Made by a program: the position numbers and the translations under genes. Under the pieces are notes generated by a model. That model made no database searches and had not been told where the DNA came from. It worked only from the letters and a program-made list of their open reading frames with translations. Positions 17,785 through 26,631 of a DNA stretch of 64,000 nt are shown in pieces. Numbering within the stretch: position 1 is the first letter of the stretch; each line of letters opens with the position of its first letter. The stretch covers positions 2,728,001 to 2,792,000 of the forward strand of contig JAJTWR010000431.1 in NCBI GenBank assembly GCA_021613335.1, in the 5' to 3' direction. The DNA is from Whitmania pigra. Its lineage: Eukaryota; Annelida; Clitellata; Hirudinida; Haemopidae.

Positions 17785-19005
17785 GTGCAAGCTACCGGAC
17801 AACGAGCGCAGCTCGATGTGTACTGGCACCAAACTCGCCTCGACGCGAAGAGCTTTGCTCCGGGGGAAGTCGGGATTCTTGAAATCGGCGATTCGCTGCC
17901 GCCGCGTTTCCCGCTGCTCACCGAGGCCCACGGTCAGTGGACGTTGCACATTCCTCCTGGCGCGAAGGTCATCGGTGCTCCAGGGCAATCTCGTGCGGTA
18001 GCCGTAGCGCTCGACGTCGATGCGCCAGCGCGGATGGCCCTTGGAAACCTCCGCCTCGAAGCGCGGGTCATCGACGCAGTCCCAAAAGTTGGACGAAAAG
18101 GTCTCTCGCGCCAAGAATGGAAGTTCGGGGCGCTCGCGTTCCTGAGTCTCTTGGGCGCAGCGTTTCTCGCCGGATACCTCAAAAAAATCTGGGTACCGCC
18201 TCCTGTTCAGGAAGCGCCGCTCGCCCAGCACTATGTTCGCCTGATTACCCCTCCGCCGAAGAAGCCGCCGCCGAAGGTGGAAGAGAAGCGCAACAAAGCC
18301 GAGGATGCGCCGGAGGGAGAGAAGGGTCCGGAAACGCCCGCCAAGGAGAAGGACAAGGCGCCGGTCACCGAGAAAGCCAACCGCGACAAGCAGAAAGTCT
18401 CCGCGCTCCTCGCGAAAGCGTTCGGCGGTAGCTCATCGGTCCTCGGGGGCGGAGGCAACATGGGGGCTGCGCTCGGGGGCTTGCGAGCGAACAGTGCGCC
18501 GAGCCTCGGGTCTGTCGGAGGTATCGGTGCGCGTGCTGGCGGTGGCGAAGGGCTCGGGACGGGAGGGGGAGGCCTTGGCATCGGCGGACTTGGCGCTGGC
18601 GGTGGCCGCGGGGGGAGAGGTGGTGGCGGTGGAGGAGGCGGCTTCGGCGGGCGCGGAAAAGAAGCGACCCGCATCGTCCCCGGCACAACGACCGTCATCG
18701 GCGGGCTCGATCGCGAAGTCATCCTCAAGGTGGTCATGCGCCACCAAGCGGAGATTAAGTATTGCTACGAAACCCAGTTGAACCAGAAGCCGGATCTCGC
18801 GGGCAAAATTCAGGTCAATTGGACGATAGACCCCGCGGGAGCTGTGTCGGAAGCGCAAGTGTCAGATGCATCGCTCGAAGACCCGGAAGTCCAAAACTGC
18901 ATGTTGCAGCGTATTCGTCGATGGAAGTTCCCAGAGCCCGTCGGCGGTGGCGTCGTCAGTGTGACCTTCCCCTGGCATTTCAAGCCGGCGGGGAACGACT
19001 CCTGA
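17785..19005 (+). CDS. AgmX/GltG-like inner-membrane TonB-type energy transducer
   Basis: A 406-residue protein in four parts. Residues 1-110 are a cytoplasmic beta-rich domain of possible FHA-like or adaptor type. Around 118-134 is a single membrane helix (FGALAFLSLLGAAFLAGYL). Next come a Pro/Lys/Glu-rich periplasmic spacer and a Gly-rich stretch (about 215-290). The last ~100 residues are the AgmX/PglI C-terminal TonB-like domain, with VILKVVMRHQAEIKYCYE, VNWTIDPAGAVSEAQV and CMLQRIRRWKFP. Such proteins link an inner-membrane proton-driven motor to outer-membrane partners in Glt and Nfs machines. GTG 17785 is the start. The motor genes (AglQRS/TolQR type) are not in the window. Confidence 0.82.
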   Translation: MQATGQRAQLDVYWHQTRLDAKSFAPGEVGILEIGDSLPPRFPLLTEAHGQWTLHIPPGAKVIGAPGQSRAVAVALDVDAPARMALGNLRLEARVIDAVPKVGRKGLSRQEWKFGALAFLSLLGAAFLAGYLKKIWVPPPVQEAPLAQHYVRLITPPPKKPPPKVEEKRNKAEDAPEGEKGPETPAKEKDKAPVTEKANRDKQKVSALLAKAFGGSSSVLGGGGNMGAALGGLRANSAPSLGSVGGIGARAGGGEGLGTGGGGLGIGGLGAGGGRGGRGGGGGGGGFGGRGKEATRIVPGTTTVIGGLDREVILKVVMRHQAEIKYCYETQLNQKPDLAGKIQVNWTIDPAGAVSEAQVSDASLEDPEVQNCMLQRIRRWKFPEPVGGGVVSVTFPWHFKPAGNDS

Positions 19006-19036
19006 CGCAAGGGTAGTTCCGAACAAAGGAGAACAC

Positions 19037-20371
19037 ATGGCTACGACGGTTCAGTCTGCACAAGCGCTGGCCGAGGCGATCGCGAGCAACGCGAAGGAGA
19101 TTGTCGTGCAAGGGACCATCACCGGGTCGCCGATGATCACCTTGCCGCCGGGGTGTACGCTGCGCGGAGGCACGCTCGTCTTTGGCGCCAAGGGCGTTCG
19201 GCTGACGAGCAACAACACCTTGCGGGACATCACCATTCGCACCCCCGAGGACGAGGTCGCGATTCTCAACGACACGAGGGTCGAGACGATGGGGACGCTC
19301 ACCCTCACCAACGTCCGCACAACTGGACAGGTCCTTCTCCTCGCGGACCGCTCCATTTTGGCGGGGCACGTGCAAATCGAGTCGCTGAAGATCGACCGCG
19401 CCGACGTGCGTGGGCGGGATCGTCGCCCCCACGGCTTCGGCGTCGAGGCGCTGGAAGGTGCGCTCACCATCTGGAATCGCCAAGCCGATGAGAATGTCGT
19501 CATCACCGCCGAGGTGCTGGATGTGTCGGTGGGCTCCAAGGAACACCCGATTCGCGGCTCCGGCATCTTCGTCGGCGGACGCTCCAACTGGGACGGCAAG
19601 CGCGACGGGGGGATTCTCGAAGTCTCGAAGTTGCGCACCGGTGAGGTACACACCAACGGCGGCATCCCCGAAGGCACCCCCGACCTCATCTCCGGCGGCG
19701 TGTTCGTCGTTTCGGGCGCAGTCGTCGACACGGTGAGCAACGTTGGACCGGTCACCACCTACGGACCCAACGACATGGTGCTCGACAACTGGGGAGAGGT
19801 ACGGCTGTGGGAAGCGAAAGCGCCGGTGACTTCCCATGGACCCTCGGGCATCGGGTTCGTGAACTTCGGCGACATCGAAACCCTGGACATCGCCGCGCCG
19901 ATTACCACCACCGGCAAGGGCGCCCGCGGCTTCAACCTCTACGGGGGTTCTCTCAAGCGCGCTTCCTTTGCCTCCATAGAAACAAGTGGCGACGGAGCCA
20001 TCGGCATTCACATCGGTAAGCCGATGGGCACGTTGAGCATTGCGAAAGACGTCTCGACGCACGGCGGCGAAGGGCTGAGCCTTGTCAAAGGCGTGCAGCT
20101 CGCGCTGAAGGCGATAGCGCTCAGCGTTCAAGCGGGCGGCAAAGTCGAGGCGGTTACCATCGGCGGCGCCCTGCAGACCAAGGGTGCGGGCGTGACCACG
20201 CTGGAAGTCATCGGCTCGGTAGGGAAACTCTCCGTCGCCGGGGGCATCTCCGCCACCGGGAAGGGCTCGGACGCGGCGGTCATCTCCCACGACGTGCCGG
20301 GACTCGACGGTATCAAAGTGACCTCGGCCTCGGGGCGCGCCGTCGTTCGCGCTGGCACGGGAAGCTCCTGA
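19037..20371 (+). CDS. Right-handed beta-helix (pectate-lyase-like fold) protein
   Basis: A 444-residue protein made of short repeating strands with turns rich in Gly, Asn and Thr, as in parallel beta-helix proteins: GTITGSPMITLPPGCTLRGG at the N-terminal cap, then repeated coils such as NNTLRDITIRTP, GTLTLTNVRTTGQVLLLADR and GSVGKLSVAGGISATG. AAAGGAG precedes ATG 19037. No signal peptide or catalytic Asp cluster is evident, so enzyme activity is doubtful. It follows the Glt/Nfs-like operon by 31 nt and precedes the mevalonate operon; a link to either is unproven. Confidence 0.6.
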   Translation: MATTVQSAQALAEAIASNAKEIVVQGTITGSPMITLPPGCTLRGGTLVFGAKGVRLTSNNTLRDITIRTPEDEVAILNDTRVETMGTLTLTNVRTTGQVLLLADRSILAGHVQIESLKIDRADVRGRDRRPHGFGVEALEGALTIWNRQADENVVITAEVLDVSVGSKEHPIRGSGIFVGGRSNWDGKRDGGILEVSKLRTGEVHTNGGIPEGTPDLISGGVFVVSGAVVDTVSNVGPVTTYGPNDMVLDNWGEVRLWEAKAPVTSHGPSGIGFVNFGDIETLDIAAPITTTGKGARGFNLYGGSLKRASFASIETSGDGAIGIHIGKPMGTLSIAKDVSTHGGEGLSLVKGVQLALKAIALSVQAGGKVEAVTIGGALQTKGAGVTTLEVIGSVGKLSVAGGISATGKGSDAAVISHDVPGLDGIKVTSASGRAVVRAGTGSS

Positions 20372-20445
20372 TGGGGTTCTGGCCCGAAGACGAGGGGATT
20401 TCCCGCGAGCTAGCCAGACCCCGGGAGCTCTGCTAGGGCATCGAC

Positions 20446-21510
20446 GTGGTGGACTTGGAAGCCCGAAAGGACGCGCACTTGTCGCTCTGCGCGACCGCAG
20501 AGGTCGAGCCCAAGGAAAACTCGGCATTGTTCGAGCACGTGCATTTTGTCCACGACGCTCTGCCTGAACTCTCGCTCAGCGAAATCGACACCGGAATTGA
20601 GTGGCTTGGGAAGCGCCTTGCGGCGCCGCTCCTCATCACCGGCATGACCGGCGGCACGACGCGCGCGCAGGCGCTCAACCGGGCGCTGGCGACCGCTGCG
20701 GAAGCCTGCGGAGTGGCCTTTGGCGTCGGCAGCCAACGGGCGATGCTCGAAGCGCCAGAGCGCGCCGCCACCTACCACGTTCGCGATGTCGCGCCCACGG
20801 CGGTGCTCCTCGGCAACATCGGCATCGATGTGGCGACGAAGCTGTCCGGCGACGAGCTTCGCAAGCTCGCCCAGTCCATCGGCGCCGACGGTCTTGCGCT
20901 GCACCTCAACTCCGCACAAGAGCTCTTTCAGCCGGAAGGGCTGCGCGACTTTCACGGCGGCGTCGCCGCTATCACCCGGGCCGTCAGCGCCCTCGGCGCC
21001 GCCCTGGTGGTGAAAGAGACCGGCTGCGGCTTGAGCCCGAACGTCCAGCGGCGCCTCGCGCAGCTTGGCGTGAAGAACCTCGATATCTCCGGCCTTGGCG
21101 GGACGAGCTGGATTCGGGTGGAGCAACTGCGCTCAAACGAGCGCGACGCACAGCAAGCAGCGCAGTTTTCCGGGTGGGGAATTCCCACGGCGGCGGCGCT
21201 CGCTGCTGCTCCGCCGATGCCTTCGGTGTTTCGCATCGCGTCCGGCGGCATCCGCACCGGCATCGATGTGGCGAAGTCCGTGGCCTTGGGAGCGAACCTC
21301 TGCGGCGCAGCGTTGCCGTTCTTCCTCGCGGCGGAGCGGGGCGGGGCGGCGGAAGTGCGCCGCGAGATCGAGAGCTTCATCGACACCCTGCGGCGGACGA
21401 TGCTGCTCGTCGGAGCAAAAGATATTGCCGCGCTGACGCGCGCGCCACGACTCATCACCGGGACTCTCGCCGACTGGGTGCGCGGGCTCCAGGAGAAGCC
21501 AAGTCCATGA
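20446..21510 (+). CDS. fni: Type 2 isopentenyl-diphosphate delta-isomerase
   Basis: Interconverts IPP and DMAPP using reduced FMN. The 354-residue length fits IDI-2. The family motifs are present: RKDAHL at the N-terminus, LLITGMTGGT, FGVGSQRAML, LHLNSAQELFQPEG, VVKETGCGLS, the GLGGTSW phosphate loop and RIASGGIRTGIDVAKSVALGA for FMN phosphate binding. Translation starts at GTG 20446. It is the first gene of the mevalonate operon and overlaps mvaA by ATGA. This is the flavin-dependent isomerase, unrelated to the type 1 enzyme, and it is common in bacteria using the mevalonate route. Confidence 0.95.
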   Translation: MVDLEARKDAHLSLCATAEVEPKENSALFEHVHFVHDALPELSLSEIDTGIEWLGKRLAAPLLITGMTGGTTRAQALNRALATAAEACGVAFGVGSQRAMLEAPERAATYHVRDVAPTAVLLGNIGIDVATKLSGDELRKLAQSIGADGLALHLNSAQELFQPEGLRDFHGGVAAITRAVSALGAALVVKETGCGLSPNVQRRLAQLGVKNLDISGLGGTSWIRVEQLRSNERDAQQAAQFSGWGIPTAAALAAAPPMPSVFRIASGGIRTGIDVAKSVALGANLCGAALPFFLAAERGGAAEVRREIESFIDTLRRTMLLVGAKDIAALTRAPRLITGTLADWVRGLQEKPSP

Positions 21511-22820
21511 AACCTTACAACTCACGCCTCGGCGGTTTTCACAAACTCCCCTTCGACGAGCGGCTGCAGGCGATAGTCCGGCTCGCGGAGCTCGACAGCG
21601 ACGAAGCAAGGTCGCTGCGGGGAGATCCGGGCTTGGAAGTGCCGACCGCCTGCCAGATGATCGAGAACACCATCGGCGTGTTCGACATGCCCTTGGGCAT
21701 CGGCCTCAACATGCTCGTCAACGAGCGCGACTACCTCATTCCGATGGTCGTCGAGGAGCCGTCGGTCATCGCCGCGGTGAGCTTTGCCGCCAAGATCGTC
21801 CGGGAAGTCGGCGGCTTCAGCGCCGAGACCGACGCGCCGGTGATGGTGGGCCAGGTGCAGGTGGCGAACTACGGCGACCCGGAGCGCGCTTACGAGGCGC
21901 TGCGTGCGCACGAAGAGGAAATTCGGGAGCTCGCGAACAGCTTCCACCCGGCGCTGATCGATCGCGGTGGCGGCGTCCGGGGCATCGAAGTGCGCATCCT
22001 TCCGGCGCCCGAGGGGAGCGAGGGCGAGCCGCTGCTCATCCTGCACCTGCTGATCGACGTGCGGGAAGCCATGGGCGCGAACCTCATCAACACCATGGCC
22101 GAGGGCATCGCTCCGTTCATCGAGCAAATTACCTCCGGGAAGGTGTACCTGCGCATCCTGTCGAACTTGGCGGACCGCCGCCTGGCGCGGGCGAGCTGCC
22201 GCATTCCGGTGGAGCGCCTCGCAGACTTCAATCTCCCTGGGGAAGTCGTGGCCCAGGGAATCCTCCAAGCCTCGCGCTTCGCCTACGCGGACCCTTACCG
22301 AGCGGCGACCCACAACAAAGGCATCATGAACGGCATCGACGCGATGGCCATCGCCACCGGCCAGGATTGGCGGGCGATTGAAGCGGGCGCCCATGCCTTT
22401 GCCGCGCGCGACGGCGTCTACCGTCCGCTGTCTACCTGGACGCTCGAAGGCCCAGACCTCGTGGGTCGCATCGAGCTGCCACTGGCGTTGGGGCTCGTCG
22501 GCGGACCGATTCGCATCCACCCCCAAGTGCAGGCAGCACTCAAAGTGCTCCGGGTCGAGAGCGCACAGGAACTCGCAGGCGTCATGGCCGCCGTCGGACT
22601 TGCGCAAAACCTCGCCGCGGTGCGGGCGCTCGGTTCGGTCGGCATCCAGCGCGGCCACATGGCACTCCACGCCCGCTGCGTCGCAGTCACCGCTGGCGCC
22701 CGCGGACTCCTCGTGGAGAAAGTCGCAAACGCCATCGTCGCCGCCGGCAAAGTGAAAGTCGAACATGCGCGAGAAGTGCTCGCGAACTTTTTGAGCGGGA
22801 GTGGCACCGCTGAACGCTAG
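21507..22820 (+). CDS. mvaA: Class II hydroxymethylglutaryl-CoA reductase
   Basis: A 437-residue class II HMG-CoA reductase that makes mevalonate from HMG-CoA. Key residues by alignment with the Pseudomonas mevalonii enzyme: Glu83 in VVEEPS, Lys271 in HNKGIMNGIDAM, Asp287 in ATGQDWRA, and a C-terminal catalytic His in QRGHMALHAR (His384). The LLIDVREAMGANLINTMAEG segment lines the cofactor site. AGGAGAAG precedes ATG 21507. An upstream extension to 20601 is open but runs in the antiparallel-free shadow of fni and is not used. Operon position between isomerase and kinase supports a biosynthetic role, although the class was first known as degradative. Confidence 0.95.
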   Translation: MKPYNSRLGGFHKLPFDERLQAIVRLAELDSDEARSLRGDPGLEVPTACQMIENTIGVFDMPLGIGLNMLVNERDYLIPMVVEEPSVIAAVSFAAKIVREVGGFSAETDAPVMVGQVQVANYGDPERAYEALRAHEEEIRELANSFHPALIDRGGGVRGIEVRILPAPEGSEGEPLLILHLLIDVREAMGANLINTMAEGIAPFIEQITSGKVYLRILSNLADRRLARASCRIPVERLADFNLPGEVVAQGILQASRFAYADPYRAATHNKGIMNGIDAMAIATGQDWRAIEAGAHAFAARDGVYRPLSTWTLEGPDLVGRIELPLALGLVGGPIRIHPQVQAALKVLRVESAQELAGVMAAVGLAQNLAAVRALGSVGIQRGHMALHARCVAVTAGARGLLVEKVANAIVAAGKVKVEHAREVLANFLSGSGTAER

Positions 22821-23697
22821 AGCTACGAGCACCTTCGCCCCCGGGAAAGTGATTCTCTTGGGCGAACACGCGGTCGTCTACGGGCATCCAGCCCTCGCGG
22901 CGCCGATTGCCCAAGGGGTCCGCATCGTGGCGACTCCCTCCCACACTCCGCGGGTGACGATGAATCCGCCGCTCTCGGCGAAGGCCAAGAAGACGCTCCT
23001 CCGGCTCTACACCAAGCACGCCCGTGCCTTGGGTGCGAAGCCCCACACCTTGCGGGTCACGAGCGACTTGCCGCCCTCCATGGGGCTTGGCTCCTCTGGC
23101 GCCCTGGCGGTAGCGCTCGCGCGGCTCCTCCTCGGCGACGCAGCCACGACCACCGCCGTCGAAAAGCTTGCGGTCAGCATCGAGAAGACGTTCCACGGGA
23201 CGCCGTCGGGAGTCGATCACACCACCAGCGCTCGACAACACCTCCTGCTCTTTTCCCGCTCCCGCGTGCGCCGCCTGCGTCCAGCGCGTCCGCTCAACCT
23301 GGTGGTCGCCCTCACGGCCGGAGCGCGTTCCTCTACCCAGACTACCGTCGCCAACCTTCGCGGGCGCATGCGCACCCAGCCGCGCCTTCACCGGGAGATT
23401 TTCTCTCTTATCGGTGCGCTCGCGACGACCGGGGCTGCGGCCGCCACCCGCGGCAACCTCGAACTTTTGGGCACGCTCATGAACATGAACCACGGCCTCC
23501 TCGCGAGCCTCGGGTTGTCCTCGGCGCCGCTCGATGCGCTCGTCCACCGACTCCGTGAGCTCGGTGCCCACGGCGCGAAGTTGACCGGCGCCGGTGGCGA
23601 TGGCGGCGCAGTGATCGGCCTCTTCGACGAAGTGTCTCCGGCCATTCGCGCGCTGCGCCGGGAGGGCATTTCCTGCTTCGCGTCGAGCGTGTCATGA
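22801..23697 (+). CDS. mvaK1: Mevalonate kinase
   Basis: A 298-residue GHMP kinase that phosphorylates mevalonate at C5. Motifs: APGKVILLGEHAVVYGHPAL (residues 13-32), the ATP loop DLPPSMGLGSSGALAVALAR near 90-110, the conserved TPSGVDHTTS (catalytic Asp) and the C-terminal GAHGAKLTGAGGDGGAV. It is slightly shorter than typical but complete. It starts at GTG 22801, overlaps mvaA by 20 nt and mvaD by ATGA. The HAVVYGHPA motif favours mevalonate over phosphomevalonate as substrate. Confidence 0.92.
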   Translation: MAPLNARATSTFAPGKVILLGEHAVVYGHPALAAPIAQGVRIVATPSHTPRVTMNPPLSAKAKKTLLRLYTKHARALGAKPHTLRVTSDLPPSMGLGSSGALAVALARLLLGDAATTTAVEKLAVSIEKTFHGTPSGVDHTTSARQHLLLFSRSRVRRLRPARPLNLVVALTAGARSSTQTTVANLRGRMRTQPRLHREIFSLIGALATTGAAAATRGNLELLGTLMNMNHGLLASLGLSSAPLDALVHRLRELGAHGAKLTGAGGDGGAVIGLFDEVSPAIRALRREGISCFASSVS

Positions 23698-24686
23698 GCG
23701 TCGGCCAAGCGGTTGCGCACCCCAACATCGCGCTCACCAAGTACTGGGGCAAACGGAACACGGCGCTCAACCTGCCGCATCAATCGAGCATCTCAGTCGT
23801 GTTGCAGCCGTTCTACGTTCGGATGCGCGTCGAGGTGAGCGCTGCCGCGCCGGACGACCACGTCGTCGTCAACGGTCAGGTGGCTTCGAAGCCCGTCGCC
23901 GGGCGGGTGCTCGCCCTCGTCGACCTCGTGCGCGCGGCAAGCGCTCCCAAGGCCCGGGTGCTCGTGAACTCCGAGGGCAACTTTCCCATGGCCGCTGGCC
24001 TCGCATCGAGCGCCGCCAGCTTTGCGGCTCTCGCGGTGGCTACCCGCCGCGCCTTCGGCCTGCCTCGCGACGAGCGCGAAGAGTCTATTCTCGCCCGGCG
24101 TGGTTCCGGTTCGGCGAGCCGCTCCATCGCCGGGGGCTTTGTCCGCTGGAATCGCGGCACCCGCGACGACGGGCTCGACAGCTACGGAGTCCAACTGGCC
24201 GATGAGCACCACTGGCCGAAGCTCCGCCTCCTGGCCGCGATGGTGAGCGGGGCCCACAAGGAAGTCTCCTCGCGCGACGGCATGCGCTCCACGGTCGAGA
24301 CGAGCCCGTACTATCCCGCCTGGGCGACCATCGCCGAGCGCCAGTCCGACGAACTTGAGGGCTACCTCAAGGCGCGCGACTTGGAAGCCCTCGGCAACCT
24401 CGCAGAGCGGAACGCACTCTTGATGCACGCCACAGCGCTCGGCGCGAATCCGCCGCTCACCTACCTGCGACCGCAGACACTCGAACTCTGGGAAGCCTGC
24501 CGCACGGCGCGCCGCAACGGGGTTGGGGTGTGGATGACGCTCGACGCGGGTCCAAATCCGTTTTTCATTACCGAAGAGAGCGCGCTGCCCCAGGTCGAGG
24601 CGTTCGTCCGCGCAGCGGGAGTGCACTCGCTGCACGTGGGCATGGCCGGCGGCGGGGCGCGCCTCGAAGAACCGGCGCGCAGCTAG
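23694..24686 (+). CDS. mvaD: Diphosphomevalonate decarboxylase
   Basis: A 330-residue GHMP-family decarboxylase forming IPP from diphosphomevalonate. Motifs: NIALTKYWGKRN (10-21), NFPMAAGLASSAASFAALA, and GSGSASRSIAGGFVRW, matching the family ASGSA(C/S)RS signature; the catalytic Asp lies in WMTLDAGPN. ATGA overlap with mvaK1 places it last in the operon. No phosphomevalonate kinase gene is adjacent. A related enzyme type in some organisms decarboxylates mevalonate 5-phosphate, so the substrate should be regarded as likely rather than certain. Confidence 0.9.
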   Translation: MSVGQAVAHPNIALTKYWGKRNTALNLPHQSSISVVLQPFYVRMRVEVSAAAPDDHVVVNGQVASKPVAGRVLALVDLVRAASAPKARVLVNSEGNFPMAAGLASSAASFAALAVATRRAFGLPRDEREESILARRGSGSASRSIAGGFVRWNRGTRDDGLDSYGVQLADEHHWPKLRLLAAMVSGAHKEVSSRDGMRSTVETSPYYPAWATIAERQSDELEGYLKARDLEALGNLAERNALLMHATALGANPPLTYLRPQTLELWEACRTARRNGVGVWMTLDAGPNPFFITEESALPQVEAFVRAAGVHSLHVGMAGGGARLEEPARS

Positions 24687-24694
24687 AGCGCTGG

Positions 24695-25435
24695 CTACCG
24701 CCAGTCGGCGGTGCGGGTTGTCTCGTGGCTCAAGTCGTCGCGCACCAGCACGAGGCTATCCTCGGGCACATCCTCCCAGAGTTCCCCGAACCACAGGTGC
24801 TCGCTCGCGATGAAGCGGGCCCCGGGGCGAGAAGCCAGGTAGAGGGTGCGCCCGCGCCGGGAGGCGACGAGGTTCTTACCGTCGCTCACGAGGAAATTGA
24901 GGGAGGAGCGCTCGGTCGACGTCGGTCCGTCGGACAGTGCGGCGATGGTCCCCGACATCTTGGCGACCGCTTTCGCGTAGCGCTCAATGTCGGTGCCGCT
25001 CTGCTCGTCGACGTAGGTGCGGAAGAGGGCGAAGCACCGCTCGGAGTCGGTCTCACCGCGAAGCTCATTCCGGTATTCGGGGCGAATTTCGCTCTCCACC
25101 GCCGCCTGCACCTTGGCGAAGTTGTGGATGGTCCCATTGTGCATGAACGCTATAGGCCCAGCGAGGAACGGGTGGGCGTTTTCGGCGGTGACGTCGCCCA
25201 CCGAGGCCATGCGGATATGCGCCAAAAGACAGGTCGCCCGGGTGGAACGGGCAATGGAGCTGAAGCGGCGACACTGGTGCGCCGAGCGAACAGAGGTTTC
25301 AGTCCAGGGCTTTGCGTCGGAATACGACACGATGCCCCATCCGTCCTTGTGCTCGAATGCAAGGCGCTGGAGACCACGAAATGCCCGCTCAATCCGGACG
25401 GGCGACTGCGAACGTACGGCAAACATTCTACACAC
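24695..25435 (-). CDS. Class II glutamine amidotransferase (YafJ/DUF4375-free GATase II domain)
   Basis: A 246-residue stand-alone Ntn-type glutaminase domain. Translation starts at GTG 25435, so the Cys nucleophile is residue 2 (CRMFAVRS) after removal of the first residue, as the family requires. Other hallmarks: HKDGWGIVSYS, LLAHIRMAS(V)GDVTAENAHPF, FMHNGTIHNF and GETDSERCFAL. The family uses glutamine-derived ammonia or hydrolyses gamma-glutamyl amides, and the partner or substrate is not identifiable here. It is convergent with mvaD and divergent from the acyl-CoA dehydrogenase gene. Confidence 0.85.
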   Translation of the reverse strand: MCRMFAVRSQSPVRIERAFRGLQRLAFEHKDGWGIVSYSDAKPWTETSVRSAHQCRRFSSIARSTRATCLLAHIRMASVGDVTAENAHPFLAGPIAFMHNGTIHNFAKVQAAVESEIRPEYRNELRGETDSERCFALFRTYVDEQSGTDIERYAKAVAKMSGTIAALSDGPTSTERSSLNFLVSDGKNLVASRRGRTLYLASRPGARFIASEHLWFGELWEDVPEDSLVLVRDDLSHETTRTADWR

Positions 25436-25491
25436 TGGTAGAGGTTCCTATTCTCGATGGAAAGACGCTCAAGAGTGGGTATACCAAGGCA

Positions 25492-26631
25492 ATGGATTAT
25501 AGCTTGCCACAAGAGCTGGTCGCACTCCAAGCCTCTGTACGAGAGTTCTGCGAGCGAGAGGTCAAACCCCATGCTCGGGAATGGGACGTCCAAGAAAAGT
25601 TCCCCACGGAGGTCGTCCAAGGGCTCGGGAGCCTTGGGGTCTTGGGCGTCAAAGTGCCCGAGGAATACGGCGGGGCGGGGCTCGGCAGCCTGGCGCTCGC
25701 GGTCATTGTGGAGGAAGTGGCCCGCTACGACGGCTCGCTCGCCCTCACGGTAGCCTCCCACAACGGCCTTGGGACTTCCCACATTCGCGTCTTCGGCACC
25801 GACGCTCAGAAGAAGCGCTACCTCCCAAAGCTCGCGACCGGAGAAATCCTCGGGGCCTGGGGCCTCACTGAGCCGGGAAGCGGCTCCGACTCTGCCGGGA
25901 TGCGGACCACCGCTGTTCGCGATGGCGACTCGTGGGTGCTGAACGGCTCGAAAATGTTCATCACCCAGGGCACCGTCGGAGGCGTGTTCGTCGTCCTCGC
26001 GCGCACGGACCCGGCGAAGAAGACGAAGGGCATCACGGCCTTTATTGTGGAGCCCGACGCCAAGGGCTTTTCGCGCAAGACCATCCACGGAAAGCTCGGC
26101 ATGCGCTCCTCGGATACTGCCGAACTCCACTTCGAGAATGTCCGGGTGCCCGACAGCAACCGGGTCGGCGAAGTGAACCAAGGCTTCATCGACACCATGA
26201 AGATTCTCGACGGTGGTCGCATCACCATCGGCGCACTCGCGGTCGGCCTCGGCCAGGCAGCGCTCGATGCTTCGGTGCGCTACTCGAATGAGCGCCACGC
26301 GTTCGGCGGGCCCATCAGCGACTTCCAAGCTATCCGCTGGATGATCGCCGACATGCAGACCGAGGTCTCCGCGGCGCGGCACCTCGTGTACCAGTCCGCG
26401 TGGCTCTCCGACTTGGGCAAGCCCTACGGTCGCGAGGCAGCGATGGGCAAGCTCTTCGCGTCGGAAGCAGCGACCCGCGCCTGCCAGAAGGCCGTGCAGA
26501 TCCACGGCGGCTACGGCTACATCAACGAGTTCCCGGTCGAGCGCCATCTGCGCGACGCCAAGCTCTGCGAAATCGGCGAAGGGACGAGCGAAATTCAACG
26601 CATGGTCATTGCGCGGAGCCTCTTCGCCTGA
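25492..26631 (+). CDS. Acyl-CoA dehydrogenase
   Basis: A 379-residue FAD-dependent acyl-CoA dehydrogenase of normal length. Family segments: GAWGLTEPGSGSDSAGM for FAD and substrate, WVLNGSKMFITQG, RITIGALAVGLGQAALD, QIHGGYGYINEFPVERHLRD and LCEIGEGTSEIQRMVIAR. The Glu before EGTSEIQR is at the position used as catalytic base by short/medium-chain and glutaryl-type members. ATG 25492 is the natural start; the longer in-frame ORF to 25312 crosses the opposite-strand amidotransferase. It shares TGATG with meaB, suggesting catabolism of branched or odd-chain substrates. Confidence 0.92.
   Translation: MDYSLPQELVALQASVREFCEREVKPHAREWDVQEKFPTEVVQGLGSLGVLGVKVPEEYGGAGLGSLALAVIVEEVARYDGSLALTVASHNGLGTSHIRVFGTDAQKKRYLPKLATGEILGAWGLTEPGSGSDSAGMRTTAVRDGDSWVLNGSKMFITQGTVGGVFVVLARTDPAKKTKGITAFIVEPDAKGFSRKTIHGKLGMRSSDTAELHFENVRVPDSNRVGEVNQGFIDTMKILDGGRITIGALAVGLGQAALDASVRYSNERHAFGGPISDFQAIRWMIADMQTEVSAARHLVYQSAWLSDLGKPYGREAAMGKLFASEAATRACQKAVQIHGGYGYINEFPVERHLRDAKLCEIGEGTSEIQRMVIARSLFA

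Noticed and set aside
18540..18660. Gly-rich GGC/GGA run considered as a possible repeat array
   Set aside because: It is the in-frame Gly-rich linker of the AgmX-like protein, not a separate DNA repeat.
18980..20527. 515-codon minus-strand frame over the beta-helix gene
   Set aside because: Arg/His/Gly-rich shadow composition; the plus-strand gene has a ribosome-binding site and repeat structure.
20601..21506. 302-codon upstream extension of mvaA
   Set aside because: It is the out-of-frame shadow of fni; mvaA has its own ribosome-binding site at 21491-21498.
21522..22832. 436-codon minus-strand frame over mvaA
   Set aside because: His/Asp/Val-rich antisense shadow of a gene with intact catalytic residues.
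25150..26598. 482-codon minus-strand frame over the acyl-CoA dehydrogenase
   Set aside because: Antisense shadow; no recognisable protein features.
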